DNA of 64,000 nucleotides from Candidatus Rokuibacteriota bacterium (GTDB lineage: Bacteria > Methylomirabilota > Methylomirabilia > Rokubacteriales > CSP1-6): assembly GCA_016184125.1 (NCBI GenBank), contig JACPDG010000045.1, positions 18,754-82,753 of the forward strand. The letters run 5' to 3'. A program made the position numbers and the translations under genes. Under the pieces are notes generated by a model. That model did no database searches, had not been told where the DNA came from, and saw nothing but the letters and a program-made list of their open reading frames with translations. Shown in pieces: positions 34,813-42,893 of the stretch (its first letter is position 1; each line of letters begins with the position of its first letter).

Positions 34813-35291
34813 CGGCGTGCCCGCGGTGTCGCCTCGCCTCGCCGGTCATCGCCCCGCGCCCACTCGTCGGCCTGCGGCTCCCCGCCGCCCCGGTAGTCCA
34901 CGAAGAGCGTCGCGTCCTCCCAGACGCGGACCTGCCACAGCCGCTCGACGCCCAGCTTCGCGGCGAGCAGGTCCCACGCGACGATTGCGAGGTTCTCGGT
35001 CGTCGGCACCCGCCCCCTGAACAGCGGGTCCGCATTCAGGTCGGCGTGATCGAACCGTTCGACCACGCACTCGTTCACGATCCGCTTGAGCTCCGCGAGA
35101 TCGATCACCATGCCGGTGGCCCGATCCACGCGGCCGCGCACGGTGACGTCGAGCGTGTAGTTGTGACCGTGGGGGACCGTCAGACGCCCGAACACGCGCT
35201 GGTTCTCGTCCTCGGACCACGCCGCGACCCGGTAGTGGTGGCCCGCGGAGAACGTGAACCGACGGGTGCTGTAGGCGATCGCCTCCGGCAC
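34809..35291 (-). CDS. 6-pyruvoyl-tetrahydropterin synthase-like paralogue lacking the catalytic Cys
   Basis: A 160-residue T-fold protein, first of two tandem copies. Zinc histidines (FSAGHHYRV and PHGHNY) and the Asp-His (RFDHADLN) and Glu (VRVWEDATLF) are kept, but the residue four before the HGH motif is Leu (GRLTVPHGHN) where PTPS/QueD have Cys and the PTPS-III class has Glu. It also has a 25-residue basic/acidic tail. It may have a different reaction or be a non-catalytic partner of the downstream copy. Confidence 0.85.
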   Translation of the reverse strand: MPEAIAYSTRRFTFSAGHHYRVAAWSEDENQRVFGRLTVPHGHNYTLDVTVRGRVDRATGMVIDLAELKRIVNECVVERFDHADLNADPLFRGRVPTTENLAIVAWDLLAAKLGVERLWQVRVWEDATLFVDYRGGGEPQADEWARGDDRRGEATPRARR

Positions 35292-35295
35292 GCGG

Positions 35296-36483
35296 TCAGC
35301 GCTCCCCGGCGGGACCGCGCGGGTACCGCCGGCCTTTCCAGCCGACGCTGCCCGTCACCGCGTGCTTCCACCACGACGCCATGATCAGCATCCCGACGAT
35401 CAGTTTACCGAACGGCACGAGGAACAGATACGTGATCGGGACCGGCGATCCGCCGACCAGCCGTGCCGCCTGGGTGAAGAGCATGACGATCGCCGCGCCG
35501 GCCGCCGCCGCGCTCGCCGCGCCACCCGGACCGCGCGACGCGAGCCCCCACGCGATGGGCGCCGTCACGAGCGGGAGCACCCAGACGGCGACGTCGCGCA
35601 GGACGAGGCCGAACGCGGACGAGACGCGCGCGCCGAGCAGGAGGAAGAGATTCTTGCTCCAGCCTTCCCACAGCGCCGCGAAGCTCCGGTACATGCGGGC
35701 CTCCACCATCGTCCGCGTCGTGCCGAAGAACAGGCGGAACCCCGCCCCCTTCGCGCGGCGCGCGAGCGCGACGTCCTCCAGCACCTCGCCCCGGACCGCG
35801 GCGTGCCCGCCGATCGCCTCGTACGCGGCCCGCCGGAACAGCAGGAACTGTCCGTTGGCGGCGGACACCCGGCTCGCCGGGTCGTTCACCGCCGCCATGC
35901 TGAACCGCTCGTCGAGCAGCGCGAACACCACCGGCTGGACGAGCCGCTCGCCGAACGTCTGCGCGCGCTGCCACGGCGAGAGGCTGAGCACGTCGACGCC
36001 GCGCCTGACCGCCTCGCGCACCGCCGTCGCGAGCGCATCCCGGTGGGTGGTGACGTCGGCATCGACGAACAGGAGCCACGGCGCGTCCGTCACCGCGACG
36101 CCGTGGTGGAGCGCGTGCACCTTGCCGATCCACCCGGGAGGCAGCGCGGGCGCGCGCATCAGGCGCACGCGTCCATCCGCTCGCGCCAGCGCCTCGGCCA
36201 CCTCGCGCGTACCGTCGCTCGAGTCATCGTCCACGACCGTCACGGTCAGCTCGACGCCCCGCTGCCCGAGCAGCGCCCCCACGCACGCCGGGAGGTTCTC
36301 GCGCTCGTTCCGGGCGGGCACGACGACGTCGATGCGGGGCGGCGCCGCGGTACGTTCCGGGAACGCGGGCTCCAGTGTGAGGTCGCCGCCCGGCGCCCGA
36401 GTGCGTCGCGCGAGCACGGCAAGGGCGACGAGGACGGCGAGGTGGTAGACGAGGAGGAGGCCGTTCGTCGCGGCCGCGGTCAC
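35296..36483 (-). CDS. Membrane glycosyltransferase, GT2 family (HpnB-like)
   Basis: A 395-residue protein with one N-terminal helix, a GT-A domain (IDVVVPARNERENLPACVGA, VVDDDSSDGT, FVDADVTTHRDAL, then GEVLEDVALARRAK with the ED-type acceptor motif, and WEGWSKN) and three to four C-terminal helices. The layout and the WEGW-like motif resemble hopene-associated HpnB. No hopanoid genes are in the window, so the lipid acceptor is only a guess. Separated from the pterin genes by 4 nt. Confidence 0.85.
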   Translation of the reverse strand: MTAAATNGLLLVYHLAVLVALAVLARRTRAPGGDLTLEPAFPERTAAPPRIDVVVPARNERENLPACVGALLGQRGVELTVTVVDDDSSDGTREVAEALARADGRVRLMRAPALPPGWIGKVHALHHGVAVTDAPWLLFVDADVTTHRDALATAVREAVRRGVDVLSLSPWQRAQTFGERLVQPVVFALLDERFSMAAVNDPASRVSAANGQFLLFRRAAYEAIGGHAAVRGEVLEDVALARRAKGAGFRLFFGTTRTMVEARMYRSFAALWEGWSKNLFLLLGARVSSAFGLVLRDVAVWVLPLVTAPIAWGLASRGPGGAASAAAAGAAIVMLFTQAARLVGGSPVPITYLFLVPFGKLIVGMLIMASWWKHAVTGSVGWKGRRYPRGPAGER

Positions 36484-36496
36484 GCCCGGTGGGCCG

Positions 36497-37279
36497 TCAG
36501 CGCCCCTCGAACCTCGGCGCCCGCTTCTCCATGAACGCGCGCGTGCCTTCCTTGTAGTCCTGGCTCTCGAACGCCTCGAGCTGGAGCTGCTTGAGACGCC
36601 CGCGCCGCTCCTCGTCGAGCCCCTCGAGGTAGTACTGGACGGTCGCCTTCGTGCCCCGCACGGTCAGCGGGGCGTTGTCGGCCACCTTCTCGAGGTACTC
36701 GTACGTGTGACGCTCGAGGTCCTCGGACGGCAGGAGCCGCTGGATCAGGCCGATGCGCAGGGCTTCCTCGTCGCCGACGGTGCGGGCGGAGTAGAGGATG
36801 TCCTTGGCGTACGCCGGGCCCACGAGGTCGACGAGCTGGCCGACGTTGTCCGCGCCGTAGATGATGCTCAGCCGCGCCGCCGGGATGCCGAACTTCGAGC
36901 CCCGCGCCGCGAACCGCAGGTCGCACGCCATGGCGACGGCCATCGCGCCGCCCATGCAGTAGCCGAAGATCATCGCGATGGTCGGCTTCGGGTTGTAGCG
37001 GATCGCCTCGTACGCTGCATGCGTCTCGGCGCCGTACCGGAGCGCGCTCGCGGTGTCCTTGCGCTGCTCCTCGAACTCGGAGATGTCCGCGCCCGACGCG
37101 AAGGCCTCGGTGCCCGCCCCGCGATACACGATGGCCCGGACGTCGTCGTCCTTGGAGAGGTCGGCGCTGACACGCCCGAGGTCGCGCCACATCGCGAGGC
37201 TGATCGCGTTGCGCAGGCGCGGGCGGTTGAAGAGGACCGTGGCGATGCGGCCGCGCCGCTCGACGAGGATGTCGCTCAC
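36497..37279 (-). CDS. Enoyl-CoA hydratase/isomerase family protein
   Basis: Crotonase-fold enzyme of 260 residues: NRPRLRNAISLAMWRDLG, GAGTEAFASGADISEF (oxyanion), KPTIAMIFGYCMGGAMAVAM and a C-terminal EDYKEG-like block (SQDYKEGTRAFMEKRAP). Reaction type (hydratase, isomerase or lyase) cannot be fixed. GTG 37279 overlaps the CoA-transferase stop, so these two act in one acyl-CoA pathway. Confidence 0.9.
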   Translation of the reverse strand: MSDILVERRGRIATVLFNRPRLRNAISLAMWRDLGRVSADLSKDDDVRAIVYRGAGTEAFASGADISEFEEQRKDTASALRYGAETHAAYEAIRYNPKPTIAMIFGYCMGGAMAVAMACDLRFAARGSKFGIPAARLSIIYGADNVGQLVDLVGPAYAKDILYSARTVGDEEALRIGLIQRLLPSEDLERHTYEYLEKVADNAPLTVRGTKATVQYYLEGLDEERRGRLKQLQLEAFESQDYKEGTRAFMEKRAPRFEGR

Positions 37280-38442
37280 TTGACCACCTCGATGACGCCC
37301 GCCTCCGCGAGCGCGTCGATGTCCGCCGGCGTGTACCCGAACCGTTCGAGCACGCTGCGCGTATCCGCGCCAGCCACCGGCGCGGCGCTGCGGACCGTCG
37401 GCGGGGTCCGCGAGAGGTGCACCGGCAGCCCGAGCACCTTCACCGGCCCGTAGGCCGCATGCTCGTGCTCGTGCACGAGGCCGGCGCGCTGAACCTGGGC
37501 ATCCGCGAACACCTGGTCCACCTTGGCGATCGGGCCGCACGCGACCCCCGCACGGTTCATCGCCTCGATCCACTCGGCGACGGGCCGCGTCACAAGGCGC
37601 TCGGTCAGGATCCGGTCCATCTCGGCCCGATGCTTCAGGCGCGCCGCGTTCTTCGCGAGCCGCGGATCGTCGATGAGCTCCGCGAGGCCGAGTGTCCGGC
37701 ACAGGCGCGCCCACATGTCGTCGTTGCCGACCGCGAGGTTCATGAACCCGTCCTGGGCCCGATACACTCCCATCGGCGCCGTGAGCGGGTGGTGATTGCC
37801 GACGGGCGGCGGCACCTCGCCGGTGTTCAGGTACTTCACGGCCTGGAACGAGAGGCTCCCGACGAGCGCCTCGAGCAGCGAGGTCGACACGTACTGCCCG
37901 CGACCCGAGCGCTCTCGATCGATGAGGGCCACGAGGATCCCCATCGCGCAGAAGTACCCGGCGAGGAGATCTGCGATCGGGATACCGATGCGGAGCGGCG
38001 CGGTCTCCTCGCTGCCGGTCAGCCACATGAGCCCGGACATGCCCTGGACGATCTGGTCGTATCCGGGCCGCTCGCGGTACGGCCCGTCCTGGCCGAACCC
38101 CGAGATGCTGGCGTACACCAGGCGCGGGTTGTCGCGCGCCAGCGTCTCGTAGTCCACGCCGAGCCGGTGCTTGACGTCCGGGCGGTAATTCTCCACGATG
38201 ACGTCCGACCGGGCCGCGAGCGTCCTGAGGAGCTCGACGCCGCGCGGGTTCTGGAGGTCCAGGACGATGCTCCGCTTGTTGCGATGGAGGTCCGCCTGGT
38301 CGAAGAAGACGCGGTCGCGGTCGGAGCCGGGACGCTCGACACGGACCACCTCCGCGCCGAAGTCCGCGAGGATCTTCGTGCACGTCGGGCCGCTCCTCAC
38401 GCTGCTGAGATCGATGACGAAGGTGCCGTCGAGGGCGCTCAC
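37276..38442 (-). CDS. CaiB/BaiF family III CoA-transferase
   Basis: CoA-transferase of 388 residues, moving CoA between carboxylic acids. N-terminal FVIDLSSVRSGPTCTKILAD, EVVRVERPGSD, and NKRSIVLDLQNPRGVELL with the catalytic Asp in the family position (AARSDVIVENYRPD region), then ASISGFGQDGPYRERPGYD. GTG 38442 lies 8 nt downstream of a TACACT with no ribosome site; the frame upstream of it looks non-coding. Supplies CoA esters for the enoyl-CoA hydratase encoded next. Confidence 0.9.
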   Translation of the reverse strand: MSALDGTFVIDLSSVRSGPTCTKILADFGAEVVRVERPGSDRDRVFFDQADLHRNKRSIVLDLQNPRGVELLRTLAARSDVIVENYRPDVKHRLGVDYETLARDNPRLVYASISGFGQDGPYRERPGYDQIVQGMSGLMWLTGSEETAPLRIGIPIADLLAGYFCAMGILVALIDRERSGRGQYVSTSLLEALVGSLSFQAVKYLNTGEVPPPVGNHHPLTAPMGVYRAQDGFMNLAVGNDDMWARLCRTLGLAELIDDPRLAKNAARLKHRAEMDRILTERLVTRPVAEWIEAMNRAGVACGPIAKVDQVFADAQVQRAGLVHEHEHAAYGPVKVLGLPVHLSRTPPTVRSAAPVAGADTRSVLERFGYTPADIDALAEAGVIEVVK

Positions 38443-38450
38443 GCCTGAGG

Positions 38451-38456
38451 AGTGTA
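38451..38456 (-). promoter_or_regulatory. -10 box of a probable leaderless promoter for the CoA-transferase
   Basis: Minus-strand TACACT (inside TTACACTCC) ends 8 nt before GTG 38442. -35 weak. Confidence 0.45.
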
Positions 38457-38506
38457 ACAGAACATCACGCGGCGCGAGCCAGCGAGGCGGGCGTGCGGCG
38501 GGCGTG

Positions 38507-38614
38507 CGCGAGGCCCTCGAGGACGGCACCGCCGAGGAACGCAAGGCGGTCATGCGGAGCTTCGTGAAGGAGATCCGGATCGAGGGGACGCATCGGCGGG
38601 CGGTGCTGCGGTAG
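38507..38614 (+). pseudogene. C-terminal remnant of a serine-type recombinase
   Basis: A 35-residue reading, REALEDGTAEERKAVMRSFV then KEIRIEGTHRRAVLR, resembles the extreme C-terminal segment of large serine recombinases (the ...ERKALLRxFVxEI... block). Nothing upstream in the same frame looks like a recombinase. It lies 31 nt from a tRNA gene, a common integration target, and probably marks a lost element. Confidence 0.45.
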
Positions 38615-38645
38615 TATCGGGTGCCGCAGCTTCCATTTGTCAGGT

Positions 38646-38720
38646 TGGTGGCGGTGGGAGGAATCGAACCTCCGACACGGGGCTTATGAGACCCCTGCTC
38701 TGCCGCTGAGCTACACCGCC
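38646..38720 (-). tRNA. tRNA-Met (CAT)
   Basis: Full cloverleaf on the minus strand. Acceptor GGCGGTG pairs with CACCGCC, D arm GCTC/GAGC, anticodon stem GGGGT/GCCCC with loop CTCATAA (anticodon CAT), T arm GGAGG-TTCGATT-CCTCC, then discriminator A and an encoded CCA (38646-38648). Elongator Met is the default call; because TilS is present, a CAT tRNA could alternatively be the lysidine-modified tRNA-Ile2. Confidence 0.93.
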
Positions 38721-38763
38721 CCGGTGGACAGCCGCATCAGTGTAGCATGCGGTCCACCGGCCA

Positions 38764-38791
38764 TTGCGGACCCCGGAGTTTTGTTTATAAT
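38764..38791 (+). promoter_or_regulatory. Sigma-70-type promoter for the acidic-protein gene
   Basis: TTGCGG at 38764-38769, 16-nt spacer, perfect TATAAT at 38786-38791; leader about 70 nt to ATG 38868. Divergent from the tRNA. Confidence 0.6.
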
Positions 38792-38867
38792 CCGCCCGAA
38801 CAATCCCAGCCTGAGCGATCCCAGCGACCGTTCAGCCAAACCGTACACGGCTCGGAGGCTTTCAATC

Positions 38868-39170
38868 ATGCGGTTCCGGACACGGCTGTGGCATCCGCAC
38901 GGTGAACTGCGCCGTTCCCCCGACGAGGACGACGACGTCGAGCACGACGAGGTCGATCTCGACGACGACGAGACCGAGGAAGAGGCGGGTGAGACCGCCG
39001 ACGACGCCGACGACGACGCCGACGACGACGAGGACTACGACGAGGACTTCGACGACGACGGCTTCGACGACGAGGACGACGACTTCGACGACGACGATCT
39101 CGACGAGGACGACCTCGACGAGGACGAGGAGGAGGAGGAGATCGAGGACGAGCACGAGGAGGAGAAGTAG
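38868..39170 (+). CDS. Very acidic low-complexity protein
   Basis: A 100-residue protein: a short basic start (MRFRTRLWHPHGELRRSP) followed by some 80 residues almost entirely Asp and Glu in runs such as DDADDDADDDEDYDEDFDDD. Calculated charge would be extremely negative. No fold or family is recognisable; a DNA-mimic, cation-binding or disordered chaperone-like role are all conceivable. GGAGG lies 9 nt before ATG 38868 and a perfect -10 stands upstream, so it is likely expressed. Confidence 0.7.
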   Translation: MRFRTRLWHPHGELRRSPDEDDDVEHDEVDLDDDETEEEAGETADDADDDADDDEDYDEDFDDDGFDDEDDDFDDDDLDEDDLDEDEEEEEIEDEHEEEK

Positions 39171-39205
39171 CCGCGCACAACTCGCAGCGAGGAGGGGCGC
39201 AGACG

Positions 39206-39964
39206 ATGGCACTGTTGAGCGGCGACGGGTGGCTGTTCCTGCTGCGGTGGTTCCATTTCCTCGCCGGTATCACGTGGATCGGAGTCCTGTACTACTTCAA
39301 CTTCGTGCAGACGCCGTTCTTCACGAAGGCCGAGGCTCCGGTCCGCTCCGGCATGATCACCGGCGGGCTCCTCGAGAACGCCCTCTGGTGGTTCCGATGG
39401 GGCGCGATGCTCACGTTCATCACCGGATGGCTCTACATCCTGCACATCGCGTTCGCCCGCTACGGCGGCATCCGTGAGTTCGCCGCGACGGCCTACGGCT
39501 GGAAGATCTTCTTCGGCGGCATGCTGGGCAGCCTGATGTGGTTCAACGTCTGGTTCATCATCTGGCCGAACCAGCAGGTCGTGATGAAGTCCGCCCGCGA
39601 GGTCGGCGCGGGCCGGCCGGCGATCCCGGACGCGGCCGCGCGCGGCGCAAGCGCCGGTGTCGCGTCACGCACGAACACGCTGCTGTCGATCCCGATGCTG
39701 TTCTTCATGGGCGCGGCGTCCCACCTGCCAGCAGTGCCGGACCCGGCGACAGCCGGACAGAAGATCGGCGCGCTCGTCCTGCTCCTGGTCGTCATGGCGG
39801 CCGCCGAGGTGAACTCGGTGGTCGGCTCGGCCACACCAGACAAGGCCAGCGCGGGAAAGAAGCTCCTGACGAACCCGCAGACGGGCCTCTCCGGCACGTT
39901 CTGGACGGGCTTCGTGCTCGCCGCGATCCTCTACTTCGGTCTGGAGATCATCTTCCGATTCTGA
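39206..39964 (+). CDS. PuuD-like membrane protein (urate hydroxylase N-terminal domain)
   Basis: A 252-residue integral membrane protein with seven to eight helices: WLFLLRWFHFLAGITWIGVL, NALWWFRWGAMLTFITGWLY, WKIFFGGMLGSLMWFNVWFI, IWPNQQVVM. This is the membrane domain of PuuD-type urate hydroxylases, but the C-terminal cytochrome c domain of that family is missing. A separate cytochrome c is encoded convergently at 40139. Urate oxidation is unproven; no other purine catabolism genes are here. Start ATG 39206 has GAGGAGGGG upstream. Confidence 0.72.
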   Translation: MALLSGDGWLFLLRWFHFLAGITWIGVLYYFNFVQTPFFTKAEAPVRSGMITGGLLENALWWFRWGAMLTFITGWLYILHIAFARYGGIREFAATAYGWKIFFGGMLGSLMWFNVWFIIWPNQQVVMKSAREVGAGRPAIPDAAARGASAGVASRTNTLLSIPMLFFMGAASHLPAVPDPATAGQKIGALVLLLVVMAAAEVNSVVGSATPDKASAGKKLLTNPQTGLSGTFWTGFVLAAILYFGLEIIFRF

Positions 39965-39968
39965 CCGA

Positions 39969-40112
39969 ATGGGGGCCCCGACATGGCCCCCATACCCCCA
40001 ACGCTCGGAGCGCCCCGGGGGACCCGGGGCGCTCGACCGTTCATCATGGGGGCCCCGACATGGCCCCCATACCCCCAACGTTCGGAGCGCCCCGGGGGAC
40101 CCGGGGCGCTCC
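39969..40112 (+). repeat. Two tandem copies of the dispersed hairpin repeat (short form)
   Basis: Copies at 39969-40035 and 40046-40112 (period 77). Each has ATGGGGGCCCCGACATGGCC with its C-run and a perfect 12-bp hairpin, GAGCGCCCCGGG/CCCGGGGCGCTC. They lie between the converging ends of the PuuD-like and cytochrome genes, so a bidirectional terminator is plausible. Confidence 0.8.
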
Positions 40113-40138
40113 TCTACCAACGACACGGATCCCCGGTC

Positions 40139-40462
40139 TCACTTGAGGTATTCGGCGAGCGCGGGGATGTCGCCGGCGACCTGGGGCTGCGGCAGCATCG
40201 CGGACGTCCGGCGCTTCGGTGTGTAGCCGGGCGGGTATGTGCCCTTCAGCACCTTCGCCTCGAGCAGCTGCCGTGACGCCCCCTTCACCTCGGGACCGAC
40301 GGCCCCGGGCTGCGAGGGATCGGCCGCATGGCACGAGGTGCACTGAGAGAGGTAGACGTTCTTGCCACGCTGGGCTTCGGGGCTGAGTCCGGAGTCACCA
40401 CAGCCGGCGAGCGCCGCGACGAGGATCAGGGGCAGGAACGTGAGGTGGCGACGACCGGGCAC
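40139..40462 (-). CDS. Cytochrome c lipoprotein
   Basis: A 107-residue mono-haem cytochrome c. GTG 40462 gives a short signal ending in a lipobox (LILVAALAGC), so it is probably a lipoprotein of the inner or outer membrane. Haem site CTSCH with a downstream Met ligand candidate in TSAMLPQP. Tail KTSAML..VAGDIPALAEYLK is typical of class I cytochromes. It may be the electron acceptor of the neighbouring PuuD-like protein. Confidence 0.82.
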   Translation of the reverse strand: MPGRRHLTFLPLILVAALAGCGDSGLSPEAQRGKNVYLSQCTSCHAADPSQPGAVGPEVKGASRQLLEAKVLKGTYPPGYTPKRRTSAMLPQPQVAGDIPALAEYLK

Positions 40463-40608
40463 GGCGTAGAGCTTACCGTGCCCGTCGTCGCCGCCGCACA
40501 CCAAATGCGTGCCGCAAACGGCGCGCGCGACGTCAGATGCGCGCGCCGAATCTCAGAGTGCTCGCCCGGCGGGTGCAGAGCGCCGGAGACGAGCGGTCCG
40601 TCAGAGCG

Positions 40609-40629
40609 CCGTCCGCGCGACGCGGACGG
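40609..40629 (-). terminator. Hairpin terminator after the sigma-54-driven gene pair
   Basis: CCGTCCGCG (40609-40617) pairs perfectly with CGCGGACGG (40621-40629) around a 3-nt loop, 8 nt beyond the stop at 40638 in the minus direction. No T-tract, as usual in this GC-rich genome. Confidence 0.45.
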
Positions 40630-40637
40630 GCGGACGC

Positions 40638-40949
40638 TCACGCGAGCTGGGGCCGGAGCCGCCGCCGGGCGGCCTCGAAATCGATGACGCGCGCCGGCCC
40701 GAGGCTCGGGGTCGCGAAGGACTCGAACTGGTCACGGTCAATCAGAGCGCTCTCGGTGTCGGAGAACAGATGCCGGCTCGTGCGCCGCACGATCGACCAG
40801 ATCTCCGCCGCGCTGAAGCGCAGGCGCCACCACGTGCGCGTTGTCCGCGCCCACAGCGTCGCGCGCTCCGGGCGGCGCCGCACAACCTCGGGCGTCTCGC
40901 GCCGGAGCGGCAGGTAATACACGTTCGACGTCGTGAGCGAGCTGTTCAT
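40638..40949 (-). CDS. Hypothetical protein
   Basis: A 103-residue soluble protein I do not recognise: basic centre (RRRPERATLWARTTRTWWRL, RFSAAEIWSIVRRTSRHLF) and a C-terminal ARRRLRPQLA tail. The ATG at 40949 overlaps the preceding stop (ATGA), which fixes the start and shows translational coupling to the gene at 40946-41248. Part of the sigma-54-controlled pair. Confidence 0.65.
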   Translation of the reverse strand: MNSSLTTSNVYYLPLRRETPEVVRRRPERATLWARTTRTWWRLRFSAAEIWSIVRRTSRHLFSDTESALIDRDQFESFATPSLGPARVIDFEAARRRLRPQLA

Positions 40950-41248
40950 CGCCAACCTCGTTCGGTGATCAGTCCGGCCCGGGGAATGGACGGTGGTTCC
41001 AGGAGCGGATCGAGTCCGAGCCCGGCGCGATACAGGTCGAGCGCCGCACTCACGCGCTCCCGTTCGGTCCGCCCGCGACCCTCGCCACCGTGGCGCGCGG
41101 CGCTCACATGCGCCGCCTCGCCGAGCGAGGCGAGGATCGCACCCGGCGCCACGAGGATGTCGGGGCGCCAGAGCACGACGTCAGTTCCCGTCTCCCGTAC
41201 GTGGTTCGCGATCTCGCTCGCGGTTCCGGGCGTCCTTCGGTTCTGCAT
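40946..41248 (-). CDS. Hypothetical protein
   Basis: A 100-residue protein without recognisable domain; a helix-forming centre (GAILASLGEAAHVSAARHGG) and many Arg residues. A sigma-54 promoter (41262-41276) predicts transcription start about 2 nt before ATG 41248, so it is either leaderless or translation starts at an internal codon. Overlaps the next gene by 4 nt. Confidence 0.6.
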   Translation of the reverse strand: MQNRRTPGTASEIANHVRETGTDVVLWRPDILVAPGAILASLGEAAHVSAARHGGEGRGRTERERVSAALDLYRAGLGLDPLLEPPSIPRAGLITERGWR

Positions 41249-41261
41249 GGCCGGTACTAGG

Positions 41262-41276
41262 GCAATGAGGGTGCCA
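41262..41276 (-). promoter_or_regulatory. Sigma-54 (-24/-12) promoter
   Basis: Minus-strand TGGCACCCTCATTGC: perfect TGGCAC, GG and GC separated by 10 nt, TTGC at -12. The predicted start is about 41250, next to ATG 41248. The remainder of the gap to 41431 has no visible gene. Confidence 0.7.
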
Positions 41277-41431
41277 CTCCTGGCCGCTCACAAGGTATTG
41301 ATTTGACTGGCGTCGTCTGGCGCTCCGACGCACCTCGGCGGGGAGAATGTCCCGGGAGCGGGGAGTTTCTCCGCGGTGCCGATGCCCCACGCCGATCGGA
41401 TTAGGACGGAGCGGCTCAGCCCGATCGACTC

Positions 41432-41479
41432 AGTTCGAGCAACAACCGACCGCCGCGGCGGTCGATTGTTGCTCGAACT
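41432..41479. repeat. 48-bp near-perfect palindrome, copy 1
   Basis: Left arm 41432-41455 (AGTTCGAGCAACAACCGACC...) and right arm 41456-41479 (...GGTCGATTGTTGCTCGAACT) pair with one mismatch and no loop. It begins 1 nt after the stop codon of the NtrC-type regulator read on the minus strand. A second copy lies at 62613. A terminator or a palindromic mobile repeat are the likely identities. Confidence 0.75.
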
Positions 41480-41480
41480 C

Positions 41481-42839
<1,359 letters not shown>

Positions 42840-42847
42840 GTGGCGCC

Positions 42848-42853
42848 ATGATA
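42848..42853 (-). promoter_or_regulatory. -10 box of a probable leaderless promoter for the NtrC-type regulator
   Basis: Minus-strand TATCAT ends 8 nt before ATG 42839. The divergent uvrA promoter (-10-like TAAGAT at 42864-42869) lies back to back with it. Confidence 0.45.
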
Positions 42854-42893
42854 CCCCATCCGCTAAGATCACTCTTTCAGGAGGTCGTCCCGG

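Noticed and set aside
38862..39273. Minus-strand frames opposite the acidic protein, rich in Leu/Val/Arg
   Set aside because: They simply mirror the GAC/GAG repeats; the plus-strand frame has the promoter and ribosome site.
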